DNA of 64,000 nt from Neobacillus vireti (GCF_001026695.1 NZ_LDNB01000012.1:31428-95427); one strand, 5' to 3'; counted from the first letter of the stretch, positions 47,323-57,584 are shown. Made by a program: numbers and translations. Notes: generated by a model not told the origin, from the letters alone.

Positions 47323-48594
47323 CTATTTCGAGCGTGTTAATTTTGCGTATACGATTGCGAGTGCTTGTTCGAATTTTCCGGTTTTCTTTGGCTGGTAGTA
47401 TTGTTTGTTTTTTAGTTTGTTTGGTAAGTATTGCTGCGGGACCCAGCCGTTTTCATAGTCATGTGGATATTTGTAGCCAATTCCTCTGCCGAGCTCTTTT
47501 GCTCCTTTATAATGGGCATCACGCAGGTGATCCGGGATTTCTCCGACAATTCCTTTTTGAATATCCTCAAGTGCGGCAGAAATGGCTAAGACTGCAGAAT
47601 TGGACTTAGGTGATAGGCATAGCTCAATCACAGCGTTGGCTAACGGTATCCGTGCTTCTGGAAAGCCAATTCTTTCAGCTGTTTCAATTGCGGCTAGCGT
47701 GCGAGCTCCCGCCTGTGGATTAGCAAGGCCCACGTCTTCGTACGCAATTACAATTAAGCGCCGGCTGATACTTGGCATGTCACCAGCTTCAATTAATCTA
47801 CCAAGATAATGGAGGGCAGCATTAACGTCACTACCGCGTATCGATTTTTGAAATGCCGACAAAACGTCATAGTGGCCATCCCCGTCTTTATCAGCCACCA
47901 AGCTTTTCTTTTGCAGGCATTCCTCGGCTGTTTTCACATCGATATGGATAATGCTATTCTCATCTTTATCCGTAGAAAGTACTGCTAGCTCGAGAGCATT
48001 TAAGGAGCTCCTGACATCCCCGTTGGAGCCTTGAGCGAAATGCTGTAAAGCTTCATCAGATATCTCAACTTTCAATTCCCCCAAACCCCGTTCTTCATCT
48101 TCAAGGGCGCGGGTTAAGGTTTGTCTCACTTCAGCAGGTGATAACGGCTTTAGTTCAAAAATTTGACAGCGGCTGCGGATTGCAGGATTAATCGCATGGT
48201 AGGGATTGCTCGTTGTTGCCCCGATTAATACAATCATTCCGTTTTCCAAGTAGGGAAGTAAAAAATCCTGCTTCGCTTTATCTAAACGATGGACTTCATC
48301 GAGAAGCAGAATGACTTTCCCCGACATTTTCGCCTCAGCAGCGACGATTTCCATATCTTTTTTATTGTTCGTAACGGCGTTAAGCGTCCGAAAGGCATAT
48401 TTGGTACTGCCGGCAATTGCGCTGGCAATCGAAGTTTTTCCAATTCCTGGTGGCCCATATAATATCATCGATGTCAGCTGTTTTGCTTTTACCATTCTGG
48501 CAATTATTTTTCCGTCACCAACCAAATGTTCCTGGCCTGCGACTTCTTCAATCGTTCTAGGACGCATCCGATAGGCTAAAGGCTTTTGCTGCAT
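47323..48594 (-). CDS. rarA: Replication-associated recombination protein RarA (MgsA)
   Basis: RarA is an AAA+ ATPase of the clamp-loader family acting at stalled replication forks. Walker A is GPPGIGKTS, Walker B LLDEVHRLDKAKQD, sensor 1 GATTSNP. The C-terminal tetramerisation domain has RGSDVNAALHYLGRLIEAGD and the family end HDYENGWVPQQYLP. Two ATGs compete; the one at 48594 has correct spacing from GGAGAG, giving 423 residues. It is divergent from cymR. Confidence 0.95.
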   Translation of the reverse strand: MQQKPLAYRMRPRTIEEVAGQEHLVGDGKIIARMVKAKQLTSMILYGPPGIGKTSIASAIAGSTKYAFRTLNAVTNNKKDMEIVAAEAKMSGKVILLLDEVHRLDKAKQDFLLPYLENGMIVLIGATTSNPYHAINPAIRSRCQIFELKPLSPAEVRQTLTRALEDEERGLGELKVEISDEALQHFAQGSNGDVRSSLNALELAVLSTDKDENSIIHIDVKTAEECLQKKSLVADKDGDGHYDVLSAFQKSIRGSDVNAALHYLGRLIEAGDMPSISRRLIVIAYEDVGLANPQAGARTLAAIETAERIGFPEARIPLANAVIELCLSPKSNSAVLAISAALEDIQKGIVGEIPDHLRDAHYKGAKELGRGIGYKYPHDYENGWVPQQYLPNKLKNKQYYQPKKTGKFEQALAIVYAKLTRSK

Positions 48595-48666
48595 ATACAT
48601 CTCTCCAAAAAAATATTCACTTCCATCTTACCATTTTCACTGCTAAAAGCATATTGAAGAAGAATG

Positions 48667-48675
48667 TGTTATAAT
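48667..48675 (+). promoter_or_regulatory. Extended -10 promoter element of cymR
   Basis: TGTTATAAT has a perfect TATAAT at 48670-48675 with the TG extension. No good -35 is visible. Confidence 0.5.
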
Positions 48676-48739
48676 TTCTAATACCTATCAATTTACTAAG
48701 GATTTTACTTTATATAGATTATAAATCGAGGTGCGTATT

Positions 48740-49159
48740 ATGAAAATTTCTACTAAAGGACGTTATGGTCTGACAATCATGATTGAACTTGCTAAAAAAC
48801 ATGGAGAGGGACCTACTTCATTAAAAACGATAGCCCAAGCTAATGATTTATCAGAACATTATTTAGAGCAATTGATTGCTCCGTTACGGAATGCCGGATT
48901 AGTCAAAAGTATTAGAGGGGCGTACGGTGGTTATATTCTCACAAATGAACCATCGAAAATTACAGCAGGAGATGTCATTCGTGTCCTTGAAGGACCTATC
49001 ACTCCTGTTGAGGGAATTGAAGACGAAGAGCCGGCGAAGCGTGAGCTGTGGATTCGCATCCGCGATGCCATCAAAGATGTCCTCGATAACACGACCATCG
49101 AGGATCTAGCTAGTCATAGTGATGACAGTGAGACAGATGGTTATATGTTTTATATTTGA
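48740..49159 (+). CDS. cymR: Rrf2 family cysteine-metabolism repressor CymR
   Basis: CymR is the master repressor of cysteine synthesis and acts in complex with CysK. The Rrf2 winged helix runs from MKISTKGRYGLTIMIEL through LSEHYLEQLIAPLRNAGLV and RGAYGGY. There is no CxxC-type cluster-binding cysteine set, as expected for CymR rather than IscR. The ATG at 48740 follows GAGGTGCG, three codons inside the longest frame. The product is 139 residues, almost identical in pattern to B. subtilis CymR. Confidence 0.96.
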   Translation: MKISTKGRYGLTIMIELAKKHGEGPTSLKTIAQANDLSEHYLEQLIAPLRNAGLVKSIRGAYGGYILTNEPSKITAGDVIRVLEGPITPVEGIEDEEPAKRELWIRIRDAIKDVLDNTTIEDLASHSDDSETDGYMFYI

Positions 49160-49204
49160 TGTAAAAGATAATAATAGAGAATTTTTTTGAATGAAGGTGT
49201 AATA

Positions 49205-50347
49205 ATGGAACGAATTTATCTCGATCATGCCGCTACGACTCCGATGCACCCTAAAGTTACTGAAAAAATGCTAGAAATTATGAACTCTACTTTTGGAAAT
49301 CCTTCTAGTATCCATTCATATGGCAGAGAGGCGCGTCATCATATTGATTTAGCACGTGCGGCGCTAGCTCGAAGCATTGGGGCGAAGGAAAGTGAAATCA
49401 TTTTTACTGGCGGTGGAACCGAGGCTGATAATATGGCTTTATTCGGGGTGGCCGAAAGTAATCAACATAATGGCAGGCATATCATTACAACGCAAATCGA
49501 ACACCATGCCGTGCTCCACGCCTGCAAGAAACTAGAAAAAATGGGCTTTGAGGTGACATATCTCCCAGTCGATGAAACCGGGAGAATTTCACTTTCGGAG
49601 CTTGAGGCTGCCTTAAGAGATGATACCATTCTCGTTTCTGTCATGTATGGAAACAATGAAGTTGGAGCGATTCAGCCGATATCGAAGATTGGCCAACTTT
49701 TGAAAAATCATCAAGCTGTTTTTCATACGGATGCAGTACAGGCTTATGGAATGGAAATCATCAATGTTAATGATAGCTTCATTGATTTATTATCAGTTTC
49801 TGCTCATAAAATTAACGGTCCAAAAGGAACGGGTTTTCTCTATGCAAGGTCAACGGTAAAATTGGCGCCTCGTCTATTTGGCGGTGATCAAGAAAGAAAA
49901 CGGCGTGCTGGAACCGAAAATGTGGCAGCGATTGCCGGATTCCGTGAGGCAGTTTTGATTGTAAATGAACAACGTGCCGCCAAGCGGGAAAGGTTCATTG
50001 ATTTTAAAAAAATATTAATGGACAAGCTCCGTGAACAAAATGTTGCGTTTGACGTAAACGGATCGCTTGAATTTTCCCTGCCGCATGTATTAAACTTAAG
50101 CTTTCCAGGGACAAGTGTCGAAGCAATGCTCGTTAATCTCGACTTAGCTGGAATTGCTGTTTCGAGTGGCTCTGCTTGCACGGCGGGTTCGATTGAGCCT
50201 TCCCATGTCCTTGTTGCCATGTTTGGTAAACAGTCAGAGCGCTTAATCAATTCGATTCGGTTTAGCTTTGGTTTTAATACGACGACTGAAGAAGTCGTCA
50301 AGGCAGCTGAAGAAATCGCTGGAGTTGTTTCGCGCTTGAAAAAATAA
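49205..50347 (+). CDS. iscS: Cysteine desulfurase (IscS/YrvO type)
   Basis: This PLP enzyme supplies persulfide sulfur to MnmA for 2-thiouridine in tRNA. The PLP lysine is in SAHKINGPKG and the active cysteine in SSGSACTAGS. The family start MERIYLDHAATTP places the ATG at 49205 after GAAGGTG; the frame extends six codons upstream without a site. The product is 380 residues. It is downstream of cymR and upstream of mnmA, the same order as B. subtilis cymR-yrvO-mnmA. Confidence 0.95.
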   Translation: MERIYLDHAATTPMHPKVTEKMLEIMNSTFGNPSSIHSYGREARHHIDLARAALARSIGAKESEIIFTGGGTEADNMALFGVAESNQHNGRHIITTQIEHHAVLHACKKLEKMGFEVTYLPVDETGRISLSELEAALRDDTILVSVMYGNNEVGAIQPISKIGQLLKNHQAVFHTDAVQAYGMEIINVNDSFIDLLSVSAHKINGPKGTGFLYARSTVKLAPRLFGGDQERKRRAGTENVAAIAGFREAVLIVNEQRAAKRERFIDFKKILMDKLREQNVAFDVNGSLEFSLPHVLNLSFPGTSVEAMLVNLDLAGIAVSSGSACTAGSIEPSHVLVAMFGKQSERLINSIRFSFGFNTTTEEVVKAAEEIAGVVSRLKK

Positions 50348-51505
<1,158 letters not shown>

Positions 51506-51513
51506 TATTTAGA

Positions 51514-51546
51514 CCTCGATTCTTGTGGAGAATCGGGGTTTTTTTG
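51514..51546 (+). terminator. Terminator after mnmA
   Basis: CCTCGATTCT (51514-51523) pairs with AGAATCGGGG (51529-51538), followed by seven T residues. Confidence 0.87.
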
Positions 51547-51560
51547 CGTGAATTTTCGGG

Positions 51561-51843
51561 TTGGCGGAATAAATGTGAAGTTGGCGAAATTATTCCTTGG
51601 TTTGGCGAAATAAAAGGTGAAGTTGGCGAGATTCAGCGGCAGTTTGGCGAAATAAACGATAAAATCGGCGAAATCCCGGTTTCTTTTTGGAAGAAAAACC
51701 GGTTTTGGCGAAATAAACCGTGAAGTTGGCGATATTATTTCTCAGTTTGGCGAAATTAGAGGCCAAGTTGGCGAGATAAATCCGCAGATTGGCGAAAAAA
51801 ACGCCAAACTCGGCGAAATCCCTGCTTTTTTTGGATTTGCGAG
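51561..51843 (+). repeat. Array of 21-bp-spaced TTGGCGAAATAAA motifs (array 3)
   Basis: TTGGCG (or TCGGCG) units begin at 51561, 51581, 51602, 51623, 51644, 51665, a degenerate one near 51687, then 51705, 51726, 51747, 51768, 51789, 51810 and a degenerate one at 51831. All but two steps are 20-21 bp. The best consensus is TTGGCGAAATAAA with a 7-8-bp variable spacer. It fills the gap between the mnmA terminator and yrrB. The motif resembles the TTCGCTAATAAA of arrays 1 and 2. A GAGGATCT/AGATCCTC hairpin at 51841-51868 closes it. The remaining bases to yrrB hold an extended -10 (TGATATACT, 51902-51910). Confidence 0.87.
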
Positions 51844-51935
51844 GATCTAAACGAATATCCAGATCCTCATTTAGCTTAGAAAGTAATTTTTGAATAAAAT
51901 ATGATATACTTTCTCTTAGGATTGGAGTTGAAATA

Positions 51936-52589
51936 ATGGATAAAAACCAATTAGGTGTACAATACATGCAGGAAGGCAACTGGGAAGAGGCGGCAAAGGC
52001 ATTTAATGAAGCCATCGAAGAAAACCCGAACGACCCAGTCGCTTACATTAATTTTGGAAATGTACTTTCAGCGGTCGGCGACGACGAAAAAGCGCTCAAA
52101 TTTTATCAAAAAGCAATTGAAATAGATGAAAATGCTGCGGCTGCGTATTATAGCATCGGCAACTTATTATTCAGTAAGGACCTCTTTAACGAAGCCAAGA
52201 ATATGTTTGAAACAGCAATGAAAAAAGGGCTCAACACAAGTGACAACTATTTTATGCTAGGGCTAACACTTGTTCAACTAAATCAGGGACGTTTTGCTCT
52301 CCCTTATTTACAAAGAAGTGTTGAACTCAACGGAACAGATGCGGAAGCACGTTTTCAATATGGATTAGCGTTAGCACAGCTCGAACTGATTGATGAATCA
52401 ATGGTTCAATTCACTAAATGTATCGAGCTGGACCCTAACCATTCGGATGCCTATTATAATTTAGGGGTTTCTTTTGCCTTTAAAGAAAATGCTCAAAAAG
52501 CAATTGAGATGTTTAATAAGGCACTCGACATTCAGCCGGACCATTTGCTTGCAGGTCATGCTAAAAAACTAATCGAAAACAATCTTTAA
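51936..52589 (+). CDS. yrrB: Tetratricopeptide repeat protein YrrB
   Basis: The 217-residue soluble protein is built of about six TPR units, recognisable by PNDPVAYINFGNVL, AAAAYYSIGNLLF, DNYFMLGLTLVQL, AEARFQYGLALAQL and SDAYYNLGVSFAF at 34-residue intervals. Such proteins are interaction scaffolds. The B. subtilis homologue YrrB sits at the same place and has been crystallised; its partner is not established. The start ATG follows TTGGAGTTG. Confidence 0.9.
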   Translation: MDKNQLGVQYMQEGNWEEAAKAFNEAIEENPNDPVAYINFGNVLSAVGDDEKALKFYQKAIEIDENAAAAYYSIGNLLFSKDLFNEAKNMFETAMKKGLNTSDNYFMLGLTLVQLNQGRFALPYLQRSVELNGTDAEARFQYGLALAQLELIDESMVQFTKCIELDPNHSDAYYNLGVSFAFKENAQKAIEMFNKALDIQPDHLLAGHAKKLIENNL

Positions 52590-52623
52590 TTTTTCAAACG
52601 CCGCCGAAGGGAGGGAGTACAGA

Positions 52624-55077
52624 ATGGAAAAGCAAGACTCGCTGGATTTATTTCAAGAGCAGGCAAAGTTCGTTAAGGGCCGGCCGATAGTAACGATTTT
52701 TCACAATGAACAAAATCTATATACTGTATTGAGAATTAGGGTTGATGAAACGAATCACCAATATGAAGACAAAGAGGCAGTCGTTACCGGTTACTTTCCG
52801 AAAATCCATGAACAGGAAAGCTATATTTTTTTCGGAGAGTTTAAGGAACATCCAAAGTTTGGAATGCAATTTCATACCAATCATTTTCGGAAGGACATGC
52901 CGCAGACAAAACAAGGCGTTGCAGCGTATTTATCAGGTGAAATGTTTAAAGGGATTGGCAAAAAAACAGCACAAAGTATCGTCGATACCTTAGGAGAGGA
53001 CGCCATCTCCAAAATTCTCAATCAGCCGTCACTGCTGGATTCCATTCCCAAGCTACCTCCTGAAAAGGCAAAAATGCTTTACGATACATTGATGGAGCAT
53101 CAAGGACTCGAGCAGGTAATGGTGGCCTTAAACCAATATGGTTTTGGCCCGCAAATTTCGATGCGGATATACCAAGCATATAAAGAGGAAACCCTCGATA
53201 CTATTCAAAAAAATCCCTACAAGCTTGTGGAGGATATCGAAGGCATCGGTTTTGGACGCGCGGACGAGCTAGGCTACCAGCTGGGGATTTCCGGTAACCA
53301 TCCAGATCGAATTAAAGCAGCATGCCTATACATACTAGAAAAAGAAAGCATCCAAGCAGGACACGTGTTCATGCAGGTCGAGGATTTACTTGAACAAGTA
53401 AAAGTTCTCCTCGAGGAAAACAAGCGCGATCAGATTGAATACGCCGACATATCGACTGAAGTCATTAAGCTTAATGAAGAAGGGAAAATTAAAGGTGAGG
53501 AAAAACGCGTTTATTTGCCTTCGTTATTTTTCGCGGAAAAAGGACTTGTGACGAGCATCCAACGCATACTAAAGCAAACGGAATACAAAGATCAATTTCC
53601 TGAATCGGAGTTCCTGCTGGCGCTGGGAAGCTTGGAGGAGCGGCTCAAGGTCCATTATGCGCCAACTCAAAAAGAAGCGATTCAGACAGCGCTCATGTCG
53701 CCCATGCTTATCTTAACTGGTGGACCAGGAACTGGTAAAACAACGGTCATTAAGGGAATAGTTGAGCTGTATGCGGAATTGCACGGAGTCTCATTAGAGT
53801 TGAAGGACTACCAGAAAAAGGATGAACCTTTCCCGTTTTTGCTTGCGGCACCAACCGGGAGAGCGGCCAAAAGAATGAGCGAATCGACCGGTCTTCCTGC
53901 AGTAACTATCCACCGGCTGCTTGGGTTTAACGGAACGGAAGGGTTTGACCGCGATGATGCGAGCCCGCTAGAAGGAAAAATATTAATTGTTGATGAAACC
54001 TCCATGCTGGATATTTGGCTGGCCAATCAATTGTTTAAGGCCTTGCCGGAAAATATTCAAGTTATCCTTGTTGGTGATGAGGACCAGCTGCCATCTGTTG
54101 GACCAGGACAGGTTTTAAAGGATTTGCTTCAATCTGAACGGATTCCAACCGTCAGATTAACAGATATTTACCGTCAGGCAGAAGGGTCTTCGATTATTGA
54201 ACTGGCCCACGAAATCAAAAAGGGGTATCTCCCTGCTGATGTTACTGAGAAGCAAGCCGACCGCTCTTTTATCAAATGTTCAACCCCACAGGTGGCTCAA
54301 GTGGTTGAGAAAGTGGCACTCAATGCTAAAAATAAAGGGTATTCTGCAAAGGAAATTCAAGTATTGGCACCGATGTACAGAGGCCCTGCCGGGATTGACC
54401 GGCTAAATGTTTTACTTCAGGAAATTTTCAATCCGAATCCTGACGGAAAGCGCAAAGAAATTGCTTTTGGTGAGGTGAAATACCGCATCGGTGATAAGGT
54501 GCTACAGCTCGTCAACCAGCCGGAGAGCAATGTTTTTAACGGGGATATAGGTGAAATTATCTCGATCATTTATGCAAAAGAAAACACTGAAAAGCAAGAT
54601 ATGATCTATATTTCTTTTGAAGGCAATGAGATTGAATATACTAAGCAGGATTTAACTCAGATAACTCATGCTTATTGCTGCTCGGTGCATAAATCACAGG
54701 GAAGCGAGTTCCCTATTGTGATCCTTCCGATAACAAGAAGCTATTATCGGATGCTGCAGAGAAATTTAATTTATACGGCGATAACAAGAAGCAAACAATC
54801 GTTAATTTTATGCGGCGAAGAAGATGCGCTGCGAATGGGTGTCGAAAGAGCCGATGAGCTCTCAAGGCAAACGACCCTTTGCCAAAAGCTTCAAGAAACC
54901 ATCCATGGTAAATCCATTAGTAAAGAAAAAAGCGTATCTAAGCAAGAAGAAAAACGGGCAACCAATGACGACCAAACTACAGCTGCAGAGATGTCCTACG
55001 AAGAAGAATTAATGCAGGTAAATCCATTGGTAGGAATGGAAAACGTTTCACCTTATGATTTTATGGTAAATGACTGA
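52624..55077 (+). CDS. recD2: ATP-dependent RecD2-like DNA helicase
   Basis: This is an SF1B 5'-3' helicase of the RecD2 (YrrC) type acting without RecBC in DNA repair and replication. The N-terminal extension (about 1-330) carries an OB fold and helix-hairpin-helix motifs (FKGIGKKTAQSIVDTLG, IEGIGFGRADELG). The motor has Walker A LTGGPGTGKTT, Walker B VDETSMLD, motif III GDEDQLPSVGPG and motif VI YTAITRSK. The C-terminal tail is charged and variable. The product is 817 residues. Confidence 0.95.
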   Translation: MEKQDSLDLFQEQAKFVKGRPIVTIFHNEQNLYTVLRIRVDETNHQYEDKEAVVTGYFPKIHEQESYIFFGEFKEHPKFGMQFHTNHFRKDMPQTKQGVAAYLSGEMFKGIGKKTAQSIVDTLGEDAISKILNQPSLLDSIPKLPPEKAKMLYDTLMEHQGLEQVMVALNQYGFGPQISMRIYQAYKEETLDTIQKNPYKLVEDIEGIGFGRADELGYQLGISGNHPDRIKAACLYILEKESIQAGHVFMQVEDLLEQVKVLLEENKRDQIEYADISTEVIKLNEEGKIKGEEKRVYLPSLFFAEKGLVTSIQRILKQTEYKDQFPESEFLLALGSLEERLKVHYAPTQKEAIQTALMSPMLILTGGPGTGKTTVIKGIVELYAELHGVSLELKDYQKKDEPFPFLLAAPTGRAAKRMSESTGLPAVTIHRLLGFNGTEGFDRDDASPLEGKILIVDETSMLDIWLANQLFKALPENIQVILVGDEDQLPSVGPGQVLKDLLQSERIPTVRLTDIYRQAEGSSIIELAHEIKKGYLPADVTEKQADRSFIKCSTPQVAQVVEKVALNAKNKGYSAKEIQVLAPMYRGPAGIDRLNVLLQEIFNPNPDGKRKEIAFGEVKYRIGDKVLQLVNQPESNVFNGDIGEIISIIYAKENTEKQDMIYISFEGNEIEYTKQDLTQITHAYCCSVHKSQGSEFPIVILPITRSYYRMLQRNLIYTAITRSKQSLILCGEEDALRMGVERADELSRQTTLCQKLQETIHGKSISKEKSVSKQEEKRATNDDQTTAAEMSYEEELMQVNPLVGMENVSPYDFMVND

Positions 55078-55110
55078 AACTATAAATGTTCACAGGAGGT
55101 GGGACACTCT

Positions 55111-55611
55111 TTGCGGACATTTTCTTTATTGAAAGGGCAGCCTGTATTTGAAACGAGAACCGGTACAAAAATTGGTGAGATCAGTGATCTCTGTATCTCA
55201 AGCGGCGGCACGGTGAAAGGTCTACTAGTTAAAAAAGGCGTTTTCTTCAAACAATCTTTTTTTCTGGACATTCAAAAGGTGACTTCCTTCGGCTGGGATG
55301 GAGTTATGATTGAGGAGCCCGAGCATTTAGAAAAGCTAAAAGATAGACCTGATTATACCTTAAACCATCAACATTCCTTAGACGGTATGATGATGCTCTC
55401 TAAGGGCGGAAAAACGCTCGGTTTGTTAAAAGATGTTTATTTTCAAGAAGAAGTGGGCACAATCGTAGGGTACGAAATCACGGATGGCTTCTTTTCGGAT
55501 ATCACGGAAGGGAAACAGGTCATTCAATCTGAGAAGCCCATAGCAATCGGAAAGGATGCCATTATCGTAGATGTAAATGAAAACTCGCCAACTGGCCATG
55601 AAACCCTGTAG
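55111..55611 (+). CDS. yrrD: PRC-barrel domain protein YrrD
   Basis: Two PRC-barrel domains are visible, at about 1-75 (LKGQPVFETRTGTKIGEISDLCIS, VKGLLVKKG) and 90-160 (MMMLSKGGKTLGLLKDVYF, VGYEITDGF). PRC barrels are small beta folds used in RNA processing and photosynthetic proteins; this protein's role is unknown. The start is a TTG after CAGGAGGTGGG; the GTG at 55099 is inside that site. The product is 166 residues. Confidence 0.85.
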   Translation: MRTFSLLKGQPVFETRTGTKIGEISDLCISSGGTVKGLLVKKGVFFKQSFFLDIQKVTSFGWDGVMIEEPEHLEKLKDRPDYTLNHQHSLDGMMMLSKGGKTLGLLKDVYFQEEVGTIVGYEITDGFFSDITEGKQVIQSEKPIAIGKDAIIVDVNENSPTGHETL

Positions 55612-55700
55612 GGTGAGGACCTGAGGCGCAGTTGAATTTATGCGTATCAGAATTTATCAAGTAAATTCTGGCTAGCTAAATATACGTGAGGTGTCCTTTC

Positions 55701-55892
55701 ATGTTTAAGTGTCCCAATTGTCAAAGCAAGGATATCGGCAAAATTGGTATCAACCAATATTATTGCTGGAACTGTTTTATTGAGCTCTCGGTTTCTGAAG
55801 GCATAATCAACACCCATCAAGTTGAAGAAGACGGGTCACTTAGTTCCTTAGACGATTTGTTTGAAGAAGAAGAGCGTCGTTACACCCTTTAG
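55701..55892 (+). CDS. yrzR: Small zinc-ribbon protein YrzR
   Basis: The 63-residue protein has one zinc ribbon: CPNCQSKD at residues 4-11 and CWNC at about 22-25, with an acidic tail (DDLFEEEERR). The ATG at 55701 follows GTGAGGTG; the longer frame lacks a site. Position between yrrD and yrzQ is as in B. subtilis. Function is unknown. Confidence 0.75.
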   Translation: MFKCPNCQSKDIGKIGINQYYCWNCFIELSVSEGIINTHQVEEDGSLSSLDDLFEEEERRYTL

Positions 55893-55897
55893 AATAG

Positions 55898-55930
55898 AAA
55901 AGCGGACGCAGGAGCCGACGCTGGACAATT
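55898..55930. repeat. Short dispersed repeat fragment
   Basis: The stretch starts AAAAGCGGACGCAGGAGCC and ends GCTGGACAATT. The second part is the reverse complement of the AATTGTCCAGC end of the AGCGC-type repeat at 61539. It separates yrzR and yrzQ. Confidence 0.55.
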
Positions 55931-55949
55931 AAAATAAGAGGTGAGACGG

Positions 55950-56084
55950 ATGAACAAAATGATGACGTCGATGATTGCTTTTGGTGCAGGGATGGCAGTA
56001 TATAATCTTGCTCAGCGAAATAATATGATGTCGCCCCGCAATATGAAAAGAATGCAACGGAAAGTAAAACGTGCGATATTTTAA
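55950..56084 (+). CDS. yrzQ: DUF3918 small protein YrzQ
   Basis: This is a 44-residue protein: a short hydrophobic N-terminal half (MTSMIAFGAGMAVYNLA), then a basic tail with NMKRMQRKVKRAIF. It resembles the DUF3918/YrzQ family found in Bacillaceae beside yrrD. The ATG follows AAGAGGTGAGA. It may be a peripheral membrane peptide; function is unknown. Confidence 0.8.
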   Translation: MNKMMTSMIAFGAGMAVYNLAQRNNMMSPRNMKRMQRKVKRAIF

Positions 56085-56094
56085 ATGTACCTTA

Positions 56095-56126
56095 ATCCCC
56101 CTCTTAGTTCCGAGGGGGATTTTTGT
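56095..56126 (+). terminator. Terminator after yrzQ
   Basis: ATCCCCCTC (56095-56103) pairs with GAGGGGGAT (56112-56120), followed by TTTTGTTG. Confidence 0.87.
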
Positions 56127-56176
56127 TGAATATTTACACCAATTGTCTCTAAAACTAAAGAAAAGGAGGCATTGAC

Positions 56177-57247
56177 GTGGATATTCGCATGAAATGGTAT
56201 TACCGAATCGGTTTTTTGCTCCTTTTATTGATTGCCATTTATCTCTTTCTAAAAATTAGCTTTGTCTGGATGCCGATTCTTCGAGTCACTGTTCTCATTA
56301 TTCTACCGTTTATCATTGGCGGATTTATTACTTATTTGCTTCATCCGCTTGTTGAAAAATTACATGAAAAAGGGCTTCATCGCGGTCTTGCGATTATGCT
56401 CATATATGTTATTTTTTTTGGCGGAATTGGCTTGGCCCTTTATAAAGGGATACCGGCAATGATTGACCAATTAAAAGATCTGACTGAAAGTGCACCGATC
56501 TTTGCCGAGCAATACCGGGAATGGATTGCAAAGCTCCAGTCCCACACCAGGGAGTGGCCAGATGGTCTTCAAGCAAGATTAGATGAAGGCATCGATACCT
56601 TTGAAAAAAAGCTGGACTCCCTAGTAACGATTCTCGTGAATATCTTAATGAAATTTTTCAATTCGGCGTTAATCCTGATGATTATCCCGTTTATTGCCTT
56701 CTATATGTTAAAGGACTTTCAACTCATTAAACAGGCTTGCTGGTATATGACTCCAAAAAAATGGCGGAAAAAGGGGACGCTTTTTCTCAAAGATATTGAT
56801 GAATCCCTCGGCAGCTATATTAGGGGACAGCTGTTAATCTGTATCATAATTGGCAGTATTTCCGCTTTGCTATTTTGGATTTTTCATTTAAAATATCCGT
56901 TGCTATTGGGTTTGATTGTTGGGGCCACAAATGTAATCCCTTATTTTGGACCGATTATCGGGGCAGTGCCAGCCGTCATCATTGCGGCAACCTCGTCAGT
57001 CAAACTAGTCATCATTACGGCAGTGATTGTTTTTGGTTTGCAATTTCTCGAAGGGAATATTCTATCCCCTTATATCGTTGGAAAAAGTCTTCATATGCAC
57101 CCGTTAATCATTATGATTGCCTTAACAGCAGGTGGAGAAATTGGCGGCATTTTGGGATTGATTGTAGCAGTCCCTGTTCTTGTCGTTCTTAAAGTATCCA
57201 TCGTCCATGCAAAAAATCATTTCATTAACGGGAAATCGAAGGAATAA
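56177..57247 (+). CDS. yrrI: AI-2E family transporter YrrI
   Basis: This is a 356-residue polytopic membrane protein with about seven segments. Two or three lie in the first 90 residues, then comes a soluble amphipathic region (about 95-145), then the remaining helices. Family motifs are PFIIGGFITYLLHPLVEKL, GSYIRGQLLICIIIG, GATNVIPYFGPIIGAVP and PLIIMIALTAGGEIGGILG. Members export small molecules or ions (AI-2, sodium/proton in some); the substrate here is unknown. The GTG start follows AAAAGGAGGCATT. Confidence 0.88.
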   Translation: MDIRMKWYYRIGFLLLLLIAIYLFLKISFVWMPILRVTVLIILPFIIGGFITYLLHPLVEKLHEKGLHRGLAIMLIYVIFFGGIGLALYKGIPAMIDQLKDLTESAPIFAEQYREWIAKLQSHTREWPDGLQARLDEGIDTFEKKLDSLVTILVNILMKFFNSALILMIIPFIAFYMLKDFQLIKQACWYMTPKKWRKKGTLFLKDIDESLGSYIRGQLLICIIIGSISALLFWIFHLKYPLLLGLIVGATNVIPYFGPIIGAVPAVIIAATSSVKLVIITAVIVFGLQFLEGNILSPYIVGKSLHMHPLIIMIALTAGGEIGGILGLIVAVPVLVVLKVSIVHAKNHFINGKSKE

Positions 57248-57264
57248 GAAATTGACAAACGTTT

Positions 57265-57549
57265 TCCTGCTCGCTATAATTCCTCATATAGAATATATCG
57301 ATCATGTAGAAGGATCAAGTACGTTGTAGTCCATCTATAGCGCGTAAAGCGTTGAAGAGAGGAGCTTCCTTGGCTGAAAGAGGCTCTAGATGAAGGATGA
57401 CAGAAAGCTAATCCGGAGTGCAGCTAATCACTGCCGTACACTCGCGTTAAGAGTATTTTTGAGAGATGGATACCGTTTTTTTGGATCCATAATCAGGGTG
57501 GTACCGCGAGAGAGGCTCTCGTCCCTGCTATAGGGATGAGGGCCTTTTT
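57265..57549 (+). promoter_or_regulatory. T-box leader of alaS
   Basis: The T-box AGGGTGGTACCGCG is at 57495-57508. The terminator GGCTCTCGTCCCT/AGGGATGAGGGCC, with a T-run, follows to 57549. The upstream stem I region contains GAAGAGAGGAGC (about 57352-57363). It precedes alaS, so alanine is the expected specifier; I could not settle which GCN codon it is. A possible promoter (TTGACA at 57253, TATAAT at 57276-57281, 17 apart) precedes it. Confidence 0.95.
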
Positions 57550-57584
57550 GTATTCTTTTTTAAATATAAAGGAGGTTAAACCAA

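Noticed and set aside
51523..51723. A 66-codon frame with GEI-type heptads in array 3, and a 141-codon minus-strand frame with FAKL/ANF heptads
   Set aside because: The 21-bp DNA period creates heptad-like peptides in any open frame. The plus frame runs through the mnmA terminator and has no ribosome binding site; the minus frame starts inside yrrB.
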